Of a stretch of 64,000 nt of DNA, positions 35,901-47,845 are shown piece after piece. The translations under genes were made by a program, and so were the position numbers. Source of the stretch: Acorus gramineus (taxonomy: Eukaryota > Streptophyta > Magnoliopsida > Acorales > Acoraceae). Within the stretch, counting starts at the first letter, position 1; every line of letters begins with the position of its first letter. Below the pieces are notes generated by a model that worked only from the letters and a program-made list of their open reading frames with translations, was not told the DNA's origin and did not search any database. The stretch lies in NCBI GenBank assembly GCA_030737835.1, contig CM060854.1, forward strand, positions 12,286,311 to 12,350,310. Reading direction: 5' to 3'.

Positions 35901-38900
35901 ACCAAGGATAAATTCTCTGGTTAGAGACAACTCGACACTTAGTTCGAAGGGCATTGATACACTCGATCTATTCTGCAGCCTTGTTTGTGGTCGTCACATA
36001 ACTAACACAATATATGAAATCGCTTAATGTTGTACGTACTCCACTACATCAGTATATACTACATAATAAAAAATGATAAAAATATATGCATTCAATTCAT
36101 ATGAGTATGTCCTTTATTTTTATTTTTTTTATAAAAGAAATGTATTTCAGAAGCCAAGTATTTGCAAAGAAAAATATGAAAACATATGGGGGCTGAAAAT
36201 AGGGCTGAATGAAACATTTTCCTAGTTCAAAACATAACCAGCCCAGCTAACCTTTTCCTAGCGAGGCAATATACACCTCAATTGAAAATATCCATCCCAC
36301 CATGGCTGAGCTGGTGAAAAGAGATTTTTCTAACTTCTTAACACAATTTTTGACCTTATTTACCAAAAATAAGATAATCCCAATAATCATAAGTTAATTT
36401 CTGCAAAGACTTGATCTTCTGCTGACATCTCATACCACCAAAAACTATATCTCAAGAAGAAATATAAAACTATCATGACAAGCTTTACTTTGAATTAATG
36501 GGGGAAGCACATACCATTGAAATTTCTAAGCCACCACCAATAGCTTGCCCTGAAATTGCAACAACTGATGGCTTTTTGGCATCTGAAACCATCCATCATA
36601 TTCATGGATAACAAAAACATCCACATTGATTCAGTAAACTATGTAAGAATAAAAAAAAAAATCCCCCCCCCCCCCTCCAAAAAAAGAGCACTATAGCAAA
36701 TAAAAAAGAACTAGTAAACACCATTTGAGGAGGAGAGAAAAATAAAGACCTTCAATCGTGTTACACACAAGATCAACAGAAATTTCCGGTAGAAAACTCA
36801 TGTCGCCTGCATGGGCCAAAAGAAATTGTGAATTGGAAGAAAAAAAAAATGCAATTGGATTGTATAAAATAAGATATAGTAACAACATACCAGTTCTGTG
36901 GATCTCCTGGAAATTTCGAACATCAAAACCACCAGAAAATGCATTGCTCTGACCTTTAATGAAACAAACAAGTATAATGTGATCAGGGCCAATGGAAAAA
37001 ACGAGGCAAATCTACTTTCAAAAATAATGTGGGATAAGTGCCGCAAAAGTACTGAGATAATTAAATTATTTTTTAGATATATTTTGATGATTCCTATTAG
37101 AAAATCATGCAAAAATTTATGCAATGGGTGTGAAGACAACAAAGTAGTTAATACTAGTTATTTTTTAAATTACACAAAATGTAACAATTGATCCAAAGTA
37201 AATGAATACCCAGATCATGAAGACACTAAATGCGCAATTTGATTAGCAAAAAGTTTTGATGTATGACAAATTCGAAAAAAATTCATTGGATAATAATAAA
37301 TTCTAAATCACATTCCTCATTTATAATTTTATGAGATTTTATCATTTATTTTTTTTGACAAGTCTCCTTATTTAGTATCAAAATAATCACATTTTATTGG
37401 TGAAATCTGAACATAGGATTTTCATTATGCTTTTCATATATTTATTAATCTCAATAGTTTTCGTTATGAGTGTATTGTATTTAGTGGCATATAATATATT
37501 TAAATAATTATGTCATTAATAGAATGTCTGTATAGTATAGGAAAACAAATTTTGTATTTGTAACCAATAAAAAAAAAGTTTTGTATTTCTGATATATAAA
37601 AAAATGCCACCACCTTTTGTATGAAACAATTTTTGTGAGTCAATAAAATAATCTTTTATTTTATTATTCCCTCCTTGTAGATTAAAGTAATTCATTATAG
37701 ATTAAGGAGTTTATAAAATCTTAACATAGAAAAGATCCTTCTATCATTTCACACCACATTAGGTATCATTTTTATAAAGGAAAAATATCCAAAAAAAATT
37801 CTTCTAAAGATAAGAAATACCCAAAACGATTTCTTTTAAGAATTCTACCGAAAAAAATCACCTTTAATAAAATTATAATCTAAAATGATGCAAATGACCT
37901 CGTCTTTTATAATTTTAAAATCTCTCTCACCATATTTAAAACTTTTCACATCGTCTTCTAATTGAAAAATAATAATTGATTTTTAGTTGAGAGTGATTTT
38001 ATATTTTTAAAATTTTTTTAAGTATGCTATAAAAAATGTTAACATTGTCAAAATTTTCATTCTTAAATTTACAATATATTTTTTTTAGAATATTTTTGAA
38101 TTTTTTTTTGTTATTTATATCTTATAAATGTCTTGCATAAAATTGTTTTTTTGTGTAATATTATATTAAACATATTTAAGTGTCCCAAATTTTTTTATAA
38201 AGTTTAGAATTATGTCAAAAAATATTTTATAACAAAACAATTCATGTTTTTACAATTTAACTTTTAATGGTGTATTTCGATATCCAAAAAATAATAATAA
38301 ACTTTATGCACAAATAAAAAAAATATTTTATTATTTATTAATGATCTTTAATTGTGATATTAAACAATAAAATATGTATGATGATATTTGAATAGTACAT
38401 AACATAAGGGTAGTAAAGTCATTTTACTTTTTAAAATTATGAAAGAAGATTTTTTTAGGTAGCATTTTAAAAAATAACTAATTTGGGTATTTTCAATACT
38501 TAGATAAATTTTTTTTGGATATTTTTCTATTTCTAAAGGGAAAATGACCAAAAAAGCCTCTTAAACGTTAGAAATATCAAAATCAACCACTTTTTAAAAT
38601 TATACCTAAAAACGTCTCATTTCACAATTTTGGAAGCACAAAAGACTAATCTACCCTTATGCAATTAGATCATTAATACATTACATACCTTTTAACTTTC
38701 TTAAAGTATTGCACCCTCTATTTTGTTATCAACTTTTTTTTATTCTAAATTTTTTGTGATTAAGTGGATGTTGTGAAATATGTATCAATATAATTTGAGT
38801 TTTTTTATGATGAACTCCATTAAATGTTGATGCTTCTTTAAAAAAATAGATATGTACTAATGACATCATAAAATGTAAATAGCCAAAAAATAAAAAATGT

Positions 38901-40442
38901 GAATAAAGATTTAAAATATTAAAATATCATCTGCTGCATTGGGACACAAAACAGATTTAAATTACATATTATGATTATACACAATGAAAAATGATAAACA
39001 ACAACATGTAATATATATATATAAGAAATACACAATATGATATATAATAACAAAACCTCTAAATGGATTAATTTTCGTCATGTACAGAAATATTATTGTT
39101 TTATAGGAAAAATAGATTTTTGGTGTGGAATAATCAAACAGGGTTAGAGGGATGTTAATGATTTAATTACATAAGTGTAAGTTAGTCTTTTGTGTTTCAA
39201 AAATTGTGAAATGAGATTTTTTTTAGATATAATTTTAAAAAGTGATTGATTTGGGTATTTCTAACTTTTTAGTATATTTTTTTTTATCATTTTTCCATTT
39301 TTAAATACCCAGCAAAGCTGAGAGTAATATAAGTGCAAAACCTAGAGCAATTACAATCTCAAATTAGAAACAAGCACAAATTAACATAAGGAATTTCAAT
39401 TTTACGATTTAGTGATAAAATCCAGTTGTGGACGCGTTTTGCATTTGAGAAAAAAAAAATTCCAAAAAAGAGTTTGACCTTCGAATTTCCATTTTATGAT
39501 TTAGTGATAAAAATCCAAAAGAAACACTATTTTCACAAATGATTGACTTTTTATGTAGGTGGTTCACTTAAAAAAAAACCATGAATTGAAATTCACTTCA
39601 ACTAGCACAAAAAATCCAACTCATCTGGGAAATCTAACACCAACTTTCAAGCTATTACATCCAGTGAAACCACAATTTCAGATTCAAAACATTATGTACT
39701 AAAAAAAAAAAAAAAATCAGAGTCATGGGTCAGTCTAGAAAAATACAAAATTTCAAGAATCAGAAATTCAAGAAGACAAGAGTTACTTCAAATGGATACC
39801 GAAAAAAAAAACCACACGTTTGGGCATGTCAAACCAAAAAACACACGAAAGGAGACCCAAAACACCAAATCCAAAACAACTCAAAGAAACAACTCACCAG
39901 TCAAAACTATAGCTTTCACATCGTCTCTCCTCATTGCCTCCATATACTTCTCTTTAATCCCCACCAGAACTGCAACAGTAATTGAATCAAAAGTTCATTT
40001 TTTTCAAAAACCCAACTGGGATAGACCCCAAAAAACACAGTCTAGATCTAGTTAGGGCTGACTTCGATCAGTCCGATAAGTATCGAACTATGCAGCTTAT
40101 GAATAGAATTACATAGCCTATGAATTGAATTGCACAACCAATTTTGGGTACATATGTCACTCTCCTATTAGATACTAATGATACTGACCAAATCCAGACT
40201 TGACTTGATTCAATAGGAGAGTGACACATGCACCTCATAATTGACTGTGCAATTCGATACTGACCGGACTGACCGAAGCCAATCCTGATTGGATCCGGCC
40301 GGACTCAGAAAACCACCAAAAGAAGCTATTTTTTTTGCTTTGAAAGCTCACCAGACAGAGCCAATGCATTGACGGGGGGATTGAAGATCCGGATGACGCC
40401 GACCCCATCGTCCCCAACCTCCAAACTGACCCTGCTCGCCAT
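29906..40442 (-). CDS. AIM1-like fatty acid beta-oxidation multifunctional protein
   Basis: Enoyl-CoA hydratase plus 3-hydroxyacyl-CoA dehydrogenase of peroxisomal beta-oxidation. The 18 minus-strand exons are 40352-40442, 39898-39969, 36891-36953, 36750-36806, 36515-36582, 35368-35449, 35191-35246, 34238-34540, 33900-33986, 33563-33737, 33338-33459, 32845-33008, 31896-32150, 31475-31596, 31250-31371, 31020-31165, 30623-30761 and 29906-29962, giving 726 aa with all phases consistent. Hydratase: SGGFD (61-65), GGGLE (Glu114), LPEL (Glu134). Dehydrogenase: GGGLMGSG (314-321), AHFFSPAH (His444), LLEIV (Glu456). It aligns with Arabidopsis AIM1 (721 aa) better than MFP2. Oddities: Cys131 where Gly precedes LPEL; Arg486 and Ala490 in [13 protein letters not shown] where Gly is usual; and a C-terminus [10 protein letters not shown] with no PTS1 (S-K/R-L). 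Exon 18 has a good TTCTCTTGCAG acceptor, but its identity is the weakest join. Confidence 0.9.
37776..38538. mobile_element. Long-TIR DNA element A in AIM1-like intron 2
   Basis: About 120 bp at the left (AAAAATATCCAAAAAAAATT, GAAATACCCAAAACGATTTC, ACCGAAAAAAATCACC) is repeated inverted at the right (TTGGGTATTTTCAATACTT, TTTTTTTGGATATTTTTCTA). There is no ORF. It looks like a non-autonomous MULE- or foldback-type element. Boundaries are good to a few bases only and no clear target duplication was found. Confidence 0.6.
38536..39303. mobile_element. Long-TIR DNA element B, abutting element A
   Basis: About 145 bp at the left (GGGAAAATGACCAAAAAAGCC region, ACCACTTTTTAAAATTATAC, CTCATTTCACAATTTTGGAA) recurs inverted at the right (TTCAAAAATTGTGAAATGAG, ATAATTTTAAAAAGTGATTG). 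The interior is non-coding. The terminal sequences resemble those of element A, so both probably belong to one family. It lies inside the 2.9-kb second intron of the AIM1-like gene. Confidence 0.65.
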
Positions 40443-40523
40443 GAAAATCGAAACGAAGAAGAAGAGATTGAATCGTCGGAGGAGAAGTTTTTTTATTGTT
40501 TTTCTTTGGTGTTCTTTGGGTCG

Positions 40524-40533
40524 TTATTTATAG
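40524..40533 (-). promoter_or_regulatory. Probable TATA box of the AIM1-like gene
   Basis: Minus-strand CTATAAATAA, about 85 bp upstream of the start codon at 40442. The distance fits a short 5' untranslated leader. Confidence 0.5.
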
Positions 40534-41221
40534 TTGCAAGCGCGCAAGAAAACAAGAAATCGGTGTGTTTACTTACATACGAACCCACCAAAGAATGATT
40601 TTACATTTAAATCCCTGAAAAATTCATAATATTAAATTTTATTTATTAAATATGTAAAGTGATTAAATATTTTATAGGGGGTTAACGGACACAGTCCCCT
40701 TCGGTGGGGGGCGGGGGGTGTTCTTTTTATAAATAAAGTATGAAATTGTCGGTGTTATGTGAACATGTCATTTGACTTAGGGGATCCATTTGAAGGCCTG
40801 TCGAATTTTCGGATTCGTATTTATCGTGGGCCATGACAGTCAGAAAAGGAAAAAGATACATGCAGCCCATACTGGAATCCATCTTATTTTTTTAAATCAT
40901 TTCACTCACTCTTTGAAGTGTATATTATTATATAAAATGAAGTATATACTGAGATACATTAATGTATATTTTTTCATGTGAAAAAATGAAAAAAGATTTT
41001 GGATCATATATTATGATAGAACCCCATACATTATGATATTGTAGTATATACTACGTTATCATAGTGGGGCTGCAAAATGGACTGCGTGTATCAATGCTCA
41101 TCGGAAAATGATATACTCAACCCCAAATGCAGCTTGGCTCGCAATCTCCACCTCAACAATACGATGTGGCAGGGACGGACGAATTTTGAAATTCAAAACT
41201 CTCTGACATACCAATTAATGA

Positions 41222-41263
<42 letters not shown>

Positions 41264-42641
41264 GAACTCTCACGCCAAATCACTTCTTTCCTCTCTTTCT
41301 TCTTCTCTCAATGGATCTGCTTCTTCTAGTTCTCTCTTCCTCTCTCTTCTTTACATCGTCTAGTTCTCTCTTCCTCTCTCTTCTTTTCATCTTCTTGTTC
41401 TCTCTTTCTCTCCAACACACAGAGGGGGATGTATGTTGTTCTTTTTTGTATTTTTTTTGTATTACATGCAGTGTTTTTTGATATGAGAAGATGTCAGTTT
41501 CATTGATGATGCATGTTTGTGTTAGAAGAAGTGTGGTAAGTACGTGTGGTGCTTTGTGTTATGAATTTTTTTTTTGTGGGATACAATATATGCAGTATGT
41601 ATGTTCCTGTAAGAATAACTTTTTTCCCCTATTTGATGCGTTGTTTTATGGTTTTTTTTATGATTTTTTTGGGATTCAACCTATACAAATTTTTCCCTTT
41701 CTATTTGATTGTAGTATATTTTAGTGTTTTTTTTTTTTAGTTTGTCTTTCATTTTTTTGGTAGATTTACATTCAATGGATACACTATTTGAATATATATT
41801 AGTCATATACACTGTTTAAAAATATATAAGTATACACTTTAATAGCGTAGTGTATGCATTGCTATGATAATATATGTTTTATTTCATTTAGAAAATATAC
41901 TAGCATAGCATATGTTGTGCTAGTGTAGCGTATACATTATTATTATATAAATATGAAGGCTTCATCGATTGACTTGAATTCCATTCCAACCTTCAGTTCC
42001 ATGTCTCCTTTCCCTCATTTTCCACGATGACATATGCCTATGTTGTATGTATTTTGTTGCCCCCGTACAAACCCATGTATTGAAAAATACACAATCTATT
42101 TAGCATATACTCATTTAAAATAGTATATGCTTTGTTAAAATGGTATATACAACATTAACTTAGTATATGCCATATTAAATAGGTATACGCTATTTTACAT
42201 AAGTATACACTAAGATAACGTAATATATACAAATATATTTTAGTGGATGCTTTTCAATCAATTATTCTGCCACTCTTCCGTTTTATTCAACGTGCGTGTC
42301 ATGGTACACACTGAATAAATCTCATCCACGAATACCAATTTAAAAATAAAATAATTGCGTGAAATTTTTCTAGAACGAACCTTGTTGTACAAATAGCAAA
42401 AGTAAAAAATGACACACATTTATTCCTACAAAAGAAAATGTCAAGATTTGTAGATATTAAAAGCTATGCTCACTTGGATCATGTGAAAATCAAATATAAA
42501 CAAACAAATACTTACTTTCTATTTTGAATTTGATATTAATGTCAATGCTTCAAATATTGAGTAAAAATGCAACACAAACAACGAAAACTCACTTTTTATT
42601 AGATTTAGCACAAAAAAGGAGTGATGTCCCACTGAAGCAAA
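40534..42641. other. Intergenic, pyrimidine microsatellite, no gene seen
   Basis: Contains TATACTxxGxTA repeats (40920-41060 and 41780-42250), a (CT)n(CA)n tract at 41221-41265 and CT-rich DNA to 41420. The long frame at 41077-41481 is made of this simple sequence and is not supported as a gene. Confidence 0.5.
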
Positions 42642-42649
42642 GCCAAAAG

Positions 42650-43516
42650 TAGGCCTGTCAATGGGTCGGGTCCAGACCCGGACCTGACCCGACCCAGAGC
42701 TGATTACACATGTAATATACCCGACCTAATTTGGACCCGACCTGGTGGACCCGAACATACAAACGAGTCGGGTCCGGGTCGACCCTGACCCGACCCATTG
42801 GACCTGAGACCTGACTGTTTTATTATTATATGCTCATATATTACAAGACTATTAGTATTAATTGACCCATAATTTTGTTTCTTATTTATCAAGTTACAAG
42901 TATAAGTTTTAACTCATTTTTATATCCATAAGTCCATAACCAAGCCTGTAAATCATAACCCGTAACCAATCAAACCCACCAGTTGACAAACCTTATTAGT
43001 TTATTAGCTTTTGAATTTGTATAATTAATTGGTTTGTTGCATGATTTATGTTCATTGTTTAGGTTAATATGTTAGTGTTTATTGTTTTGAATGTTGTTTA
43101 GATTAATATGTAGTGTCTATTGTTTTGAACGTTTCCTTTGTGACACAAATAACCATTAGCTCTCCCTTTTAGTTCATTGTTATATTGTTTAGATTTTTGT
43201 TTACTTTGAATGTTATATGTTAGTGTTTATTTGTTTTGAACTGTAAAAAAATATGTAAAAAATAATGTGAGGACACCAGTTTAGAAAGCTCAAAACTAAT
43301 GCTTTATACAAAAATTTTCTAATAAAATGATAAGGCAAACAAATTCATTTGCTCTCCCTTTTTTTTATTAACTGTATTCGGGTCGGGTCGGACCTGGACC
43401 AGACCCGGGTCCAACGGGTCCGGATCCTTGGTTGGACCCGGACCCGCAGGGACTTGTCACGGGTCGGGTCCGGGTCCAACTTGACTCGGCCCGGACCCGA
43501 CCCGTTGACAGGCCTA
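42650..43516. mobile_element. Non-autonomous hAT element with perfect 8-bp duplication
   Basis: Terminal inverted repeats TAGGCCTGTCAATGGGTCGG on the left and its inverse, ending GTTGACAGGCCTA, on the right. Flanked exactly by GCCAAAAG on both sides (42642-42649 and 43517-43524). Subterminal blocks are dense in GGACCCG, GGGTCCG and their complements, while the 500-bp centre is AT-rich. No transposase ORF. It belongs to the same family as the element at 23210; the shorter, degraded copy at 3466 is related. Confidence 0.9.
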
Positions 43517-43524
43517 GCCAAAAG

Positions 43525-44040
43525 TGAAATAAATGAAAAATGAATTCTATTTTATTTCTTTTGTCCAAAAATGGTTTTGGACGGAAACGAAAATTTCATT
43601 TTTTTTGGGGGGGGGGGGGGGGGAAGAAAAAAGGGTGGCTGACGGGGCTGGCGCTGACATGGAGGAGAAATGATAGTTTTGTTTGCAATCTGACGTGGAG
43701 ACTGCTGTCCGGGTTGTAAAAGAAACTGTGTGTATCATTACTTCATAACAATAGGATTTCGCTATCTTCTTGTGTTGGGCCCACGAAGTAGGCAGATCCC
43801 ACTTGCTTTTTAAACATTTTGTTTTGTTTTGTTTATATAATATATATATCGGAGGGACCCCGTGGTTGATCTTATGGTCAAACTGGGTATGCTATCTCTT
43901 CCTGTTTATTCCAGTCCCACGGAAATTTTTTTCGAATAATCACCAACAAATAGGTGAGTAAGTCAACGTCAAGACTTTAACCCAAGATCTACCTTTAACA
44001 CTGGCGTAGACACAAAAGAAGAGTCAAAGTCAAACATGCT
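43525..44040. other. Intergenic, poly-G tract
   Basis: A run of about 18 G (43605-43622) follows a T-run. There is also a short AT tract near 43838-43848. No gene is seen. Confidence 0.45.
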
Positions 44041-44258
44041 GTTGAGCCAGAACGGCCTTGTGAGACGGAATGTCCCTACCAAGCCAAAACGGTCCTGTGA
44101 GCCAGAACGGCACTGCTGAACCAAAACGGCCCTACTGAGCCCATAATGGCCCTGTGAGTCATAATGGCCTTGCTGAGCCAGAATGGCCCTGTGAGTCAGA
44201 ACGGCCCTGTCAACTAGAACGGCCTTGCTGAGCCAGAATGGCCCTGTCAACCATGGCT
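44041..44258. repeat. 21-bp minisatellite (first block)
   Basis: About ten imperfect copies of TGAGCCAGAATGGCCCTG with small spacers. Further copies lie at 44685-44725 and 45985-46050, so the array has been split by inserted sequences. The repeated unit is non-coding, although it opens a frame on the minus strand (43969-44316). Confidence 0.8.
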
Positions 44259-44684
44259 GAAGCCAATACCAATGCCATGCTTGTAGCCGATGCACCTTTT
44301 GTTGATCCCACTTCACTTTAACGAGGAGGCTTGGAGAATTTCTTACAGGAGGTGCACGATGCAGTATCGGTCACCACTCTTGTCATGCATGTCTAAACTA
44401 GGCGAGCTAGAGCTACAACGACAACCCTCACTCTGGTTGTATTTTATTTGGACTAGACTTGGCTCTCACAGAACAACGATTCTGTATTCGGGTCTGTAAT
44501 AATATTTTGGTTTACATACTTATTGGTATTTTGTGCTTCCATTTTTCAGTTAGCTATCATTTATCTTTGCTTTGCCACCTCGTATGTTGTATGTTAGAGT
44601 TATTGTTGACCTCATGTATTGATAGCTGATATTATATATATTGCCACGTCTCGGGACGGCCACCCTGGGGTGTGACAAGAATGG
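44259..44684. repeat. Probable Gypsy-type LTR fragment inside the minisatellite
   Basis: The segment interrupts the minisatellite and ends GGGTGTGACA, the usual 3' end of a class of plant Gypsy LTRs. Before that it has a GCCACGTCTCGGGACGGCCA block. A start TGTCAACC near 44246 would complete it, but the flanking bases do not form a clean duplication. Confidence 0.35.
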
Positions 44685-44725
44685 CCCTACTGAGCCAGAA
44701 CGGCCCTGCTGAGCCAGAATGGCCC

Positions 44726-45984
44726 TGTAGATACCCCAATTTTGACCGTCCAAAAAGTCCAAAATACTTCAAGTAATATTTAGAAATGACCACATTTGGA
44801 AGATCATAGAGAAAACTTCCTTAAAAATAAAACTGGGAAACCCTAGTCTAAAAACCTTAGGAATTTCTAAAGCTGGACAGGGGCAGCTACTTGGGAGTAG
44901 CCGCCCCTCTAACTGACCCCAAACCGCTTCCCTTAGATGGGACATAAAGCAACATTTAATGCTGATGATTGCGGCGGTTTGTTCCATTTAGCTGCCCCAT
45001 CTTGGCCGGTTCAACCCTAGTAGCCGACCCAAGCCACCGCTTGTCAGAGATGGGACATTTGGCAGGTCATCATAGGGGCGGCAACATCAAAGTAACTGCC
45101 CCTCACTGGGCGGCTAGATTCAACTAGCCGCCCCCCTCCAAGACCTTATATGAAGAACAAAGATTTCATGGGGGTCAAATCAAACACCCTATTATCTATT
45201 TTGATCTATTGTCCATTAGACACACTCCTGCCTCTTTTTTTACTATAAATAGAGGGGGTCCAAGACATTTCTAAAACATCCCCAATTCAAATCAACACAT
45301 TCATTTCATTCCCCAGCCACACTCACAAGCCCACACCCCTTACCCCTACTTGAAACCGTAGAGAGAGAGAGAGAGAGAGGGTAATTTCTACCCAATTCTA
45401 CTCCAAATCCGCTCTCCCAAAACCTCTCCAAAACCCGGGTTAAACCTGGTTTAACTATAGCCAAACCCTAACCCATTTCCTACCCAGGCTCTACCCAAAT
45501 TGAGCCAGACACCAGGCAGCTAACCCTAACTAGCCGTCCCCCTTTAGGTGGCTAATTTGCACTAGCCGGCCCACACCCACTCACACCCTGCCTTTCAAAC
45601 TCCCTTTGTCAAGTCCTGGAAGCAGAAAATGATTCCCTGTTTTCACCTCTGTGTGCGGCAGGCCCGTATCTCAGAGCGGAGAATCCACAATCCCCCCACG
45701 AAGGCGATCAATTGCAACACCCAACTTTTCCTGCTTTTCGAGAAAGCAGGTGGCGATCACAACCACCCCTGAATCCTCCTGAGGAGCTGTCGGGCCCCTC
45801 AGCAAGGAACCACACCCTTTCCCCTTTTCGAGAGACGATCTGATCGAGCTCGCAAGGCGCATTTGGACTCGAATCCCTGAAAAACCCCCACACACGCCCA
45901 AAAGACCCCTATCTTTTTTGGAAGGCCCCCACCGAAAACCGGAGGAGCGGACACCTCCAACAACCGAAAAAAATGATGCCGACA
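44726..45984. mobile_element. Solo LTR of an LTR retrotransposon
   Basis: Starts TGTAGATACCCCAATTTTGA and ends GATGCCGACA, so it has the canonical TG...CA ends. It is flanked by the 5-bp duplication GGCCC (44721-44725 and 45985-45989). It carries a TATA-like ACTATAAATAGAGG near 45242, followed by a CT/AG-rich stretch, consistent with an LTR promoter. There is no internal region, so this is the product of recombination between two LTRs. It inserted into the 21-bp minisatellite, whose units resume on both sides. Confidence 0.75.
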
Positions 45985-46050
45985 GGCCCTGCGAGTCAGA
46001 GTGGCTTTGCTGAGCCATAACGGCTTGGCTTAACCAGAACGGCCATGTTA

Positions 46051-46886
46051 GGCTAAAATTAAATTAAATTAAATTATGATAAATTAAATCAAATCAAACT
46101 AAATCAATTTAAGTTAAACCAAAGATTAAGTCAAAAAAATCTTAGAGGAAAGGTTTATTCTTCAAAATGACCAACCACTCCTCTATAACTACCCACTCTC
46201 TCTCCTCTATGAATAGGAGGGAGGGAGAAAAAAAGAAGAAAGAGAATGGAAGGCAGAATCCATAACCACCCACTCTCTCTCATAACCACCCATCCCTCAT
46301 ATAACCTCCCACTCTCTCTTCTAATTACCCCTCCCTTCCTCTATAAATAGGAGGGAGGGGGAGAAGACAAAGGAGGAAGCAAAAAGAAGCCAAGGAAGCC
46401 AAGGAGGAGAGAGAATTTCACTCATCAAAAAAAGAAGAAGAGAAGTTCACTCACACAAAGAAAGGAGAATAAAAAAAGAAGAAAATTATAAGTGGAGAAA
46501 ATCCAAGTGAGAAAAATACAAACTCTCAAGGATTCCACCTTCTTTTTTAAGAACATCTTCATTCTGTTCACGAAGGAGAAAGTCCAGAGAAGGGAAGATT
46601 AAGAAAAATAACTTCAAATCAAATCCCAAGTCAAGAAGTTCAAAAAGGGTGAAAAGCAAGTCACCGCTAGTTCTCAACAACAAGGCCCAAAAAAAACCTG
46701 AAGATCATGCAACGCAAGCATCTTCTTCTTACTAAATTTTTACCGAACTTGTAAAATCCCTGAAGTTGTAATTCTCGAGAAACTCTTCAAAGAGATCGAG
46801 TTGTACCCATATTCTCTTATGTATTGATTGCTCTCCGAGCATATCATTTTAAAATTTATAAGGAACATTTTTGTTCGCTACAACAG
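46051..46886. repeat. Probable LTR R/U5 region
   Basis: A TATA-like CTATAAATAG at 46341-46350 is followed by a purine-rich leader. It then continues through GAGTTGTACCCATATTCTC and a TTTGTTCGCTACAACA end, typical of large plant Gypsy LTR 3' ends. No primer-binding site or internal coding region follows. It may be the right part of a larger LTR that includes the minisatellite. Confidence 0.4.
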
Positions 46887-47837
46887 GTAAGCCTGAACTT
46901 ACGCACAATTCTCTGTATTATATACACACATTAACAAGATATATATTTTATTAGACTTTTTTTATTTTGTATAAATGGAATCATGCGATTTCATTGAATA
47001 CATACTGCATTTTTTTAAAAAGTATATATCTCATTAAATGATACATACTATTTTTAGAAGATTCAAAACATGTGTAGATTGAATATGTAACATTTTTATT
47101 TGTTTTTTAAACTTTTATAAATTGACCTACATGTGGTTTTCTATTTTAAGGGTTCATTTGTGTTTGTGGTTGGGGCGTCCGCAGTGTCAAGACACGGGGA
47201 CTAGGGGGGGCTCACGTTGCTCGAATCATTGTTTTCACCAAGTCAGGAGAAAAACTGGCAAAAAATCATATATGACAAGGGATCTATGGGTTTTCGACGC
47301 AGATGTTTAAATCATGTTTGTGTGAGCAGTCGTGTCCACTGACTCCACCATAACAAAAATGCAATGTAATGTGCTCCCAAATGGAGACTAACCCCTATTT
47401 GGATATAAAATATGACTTATATTTTTGTATACAATTATTCTGGCATAAATGAGTATAAATAAGGATAAAATGATTTTATGTTTGGTTGTGTTTTGAATTA
47501 TTCTCATTGGGAAACGTAATAATAAAGTTTTTGTTGTTTGGATAAAATGTGAATAAAATGTGGATAAAGATTTATAGAAGGTCAAAAAATGATGATAGTT
47601 GATTTGACAGTAGGCCCACATATTCTTTGGGTGGAATACTTAGAATAACTTTAATTCCAAGGGTTGGCTGGAATCCATATACCACTTTATACTAGTTTAT
47701 CTAAACAACATTATCCTTGAGTATTCTAAGCATCCAAACACTTTATTTAACATATTCTAGCTTATTTTAGAATCTATCCGGGGTTATATTATACCGCATC
47801 CAAACGGGGGCTAAAAGTGTGAGGGGACGCTAGCTGA
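46887..47837. other. Intergenic, no gene seen
   Basis: AT-rich with a GC-richer island (47140-47330) that has short frames but no motif I recognise. The stretch 47400-47815 begins and ends with inverse sequences (CCCTATTTGGATATAAAATA and CGCATCCAAACGGGG) and may be a MITE. Confidence 0.4.
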
Positions 47838-47845
47838 GTCTTGAA

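Noticed and set aside
41077-41481. 134-residue open frame
   Set aside because: Made of CT and CA microsatellite and CT-rich DNA; no start context, domain or splice support.
44041-46050. Possible CRISPR-like array
   Set aside because: The units are contiguous imperfect minisatellite copies without unique spacers, in a plant nuclear context.
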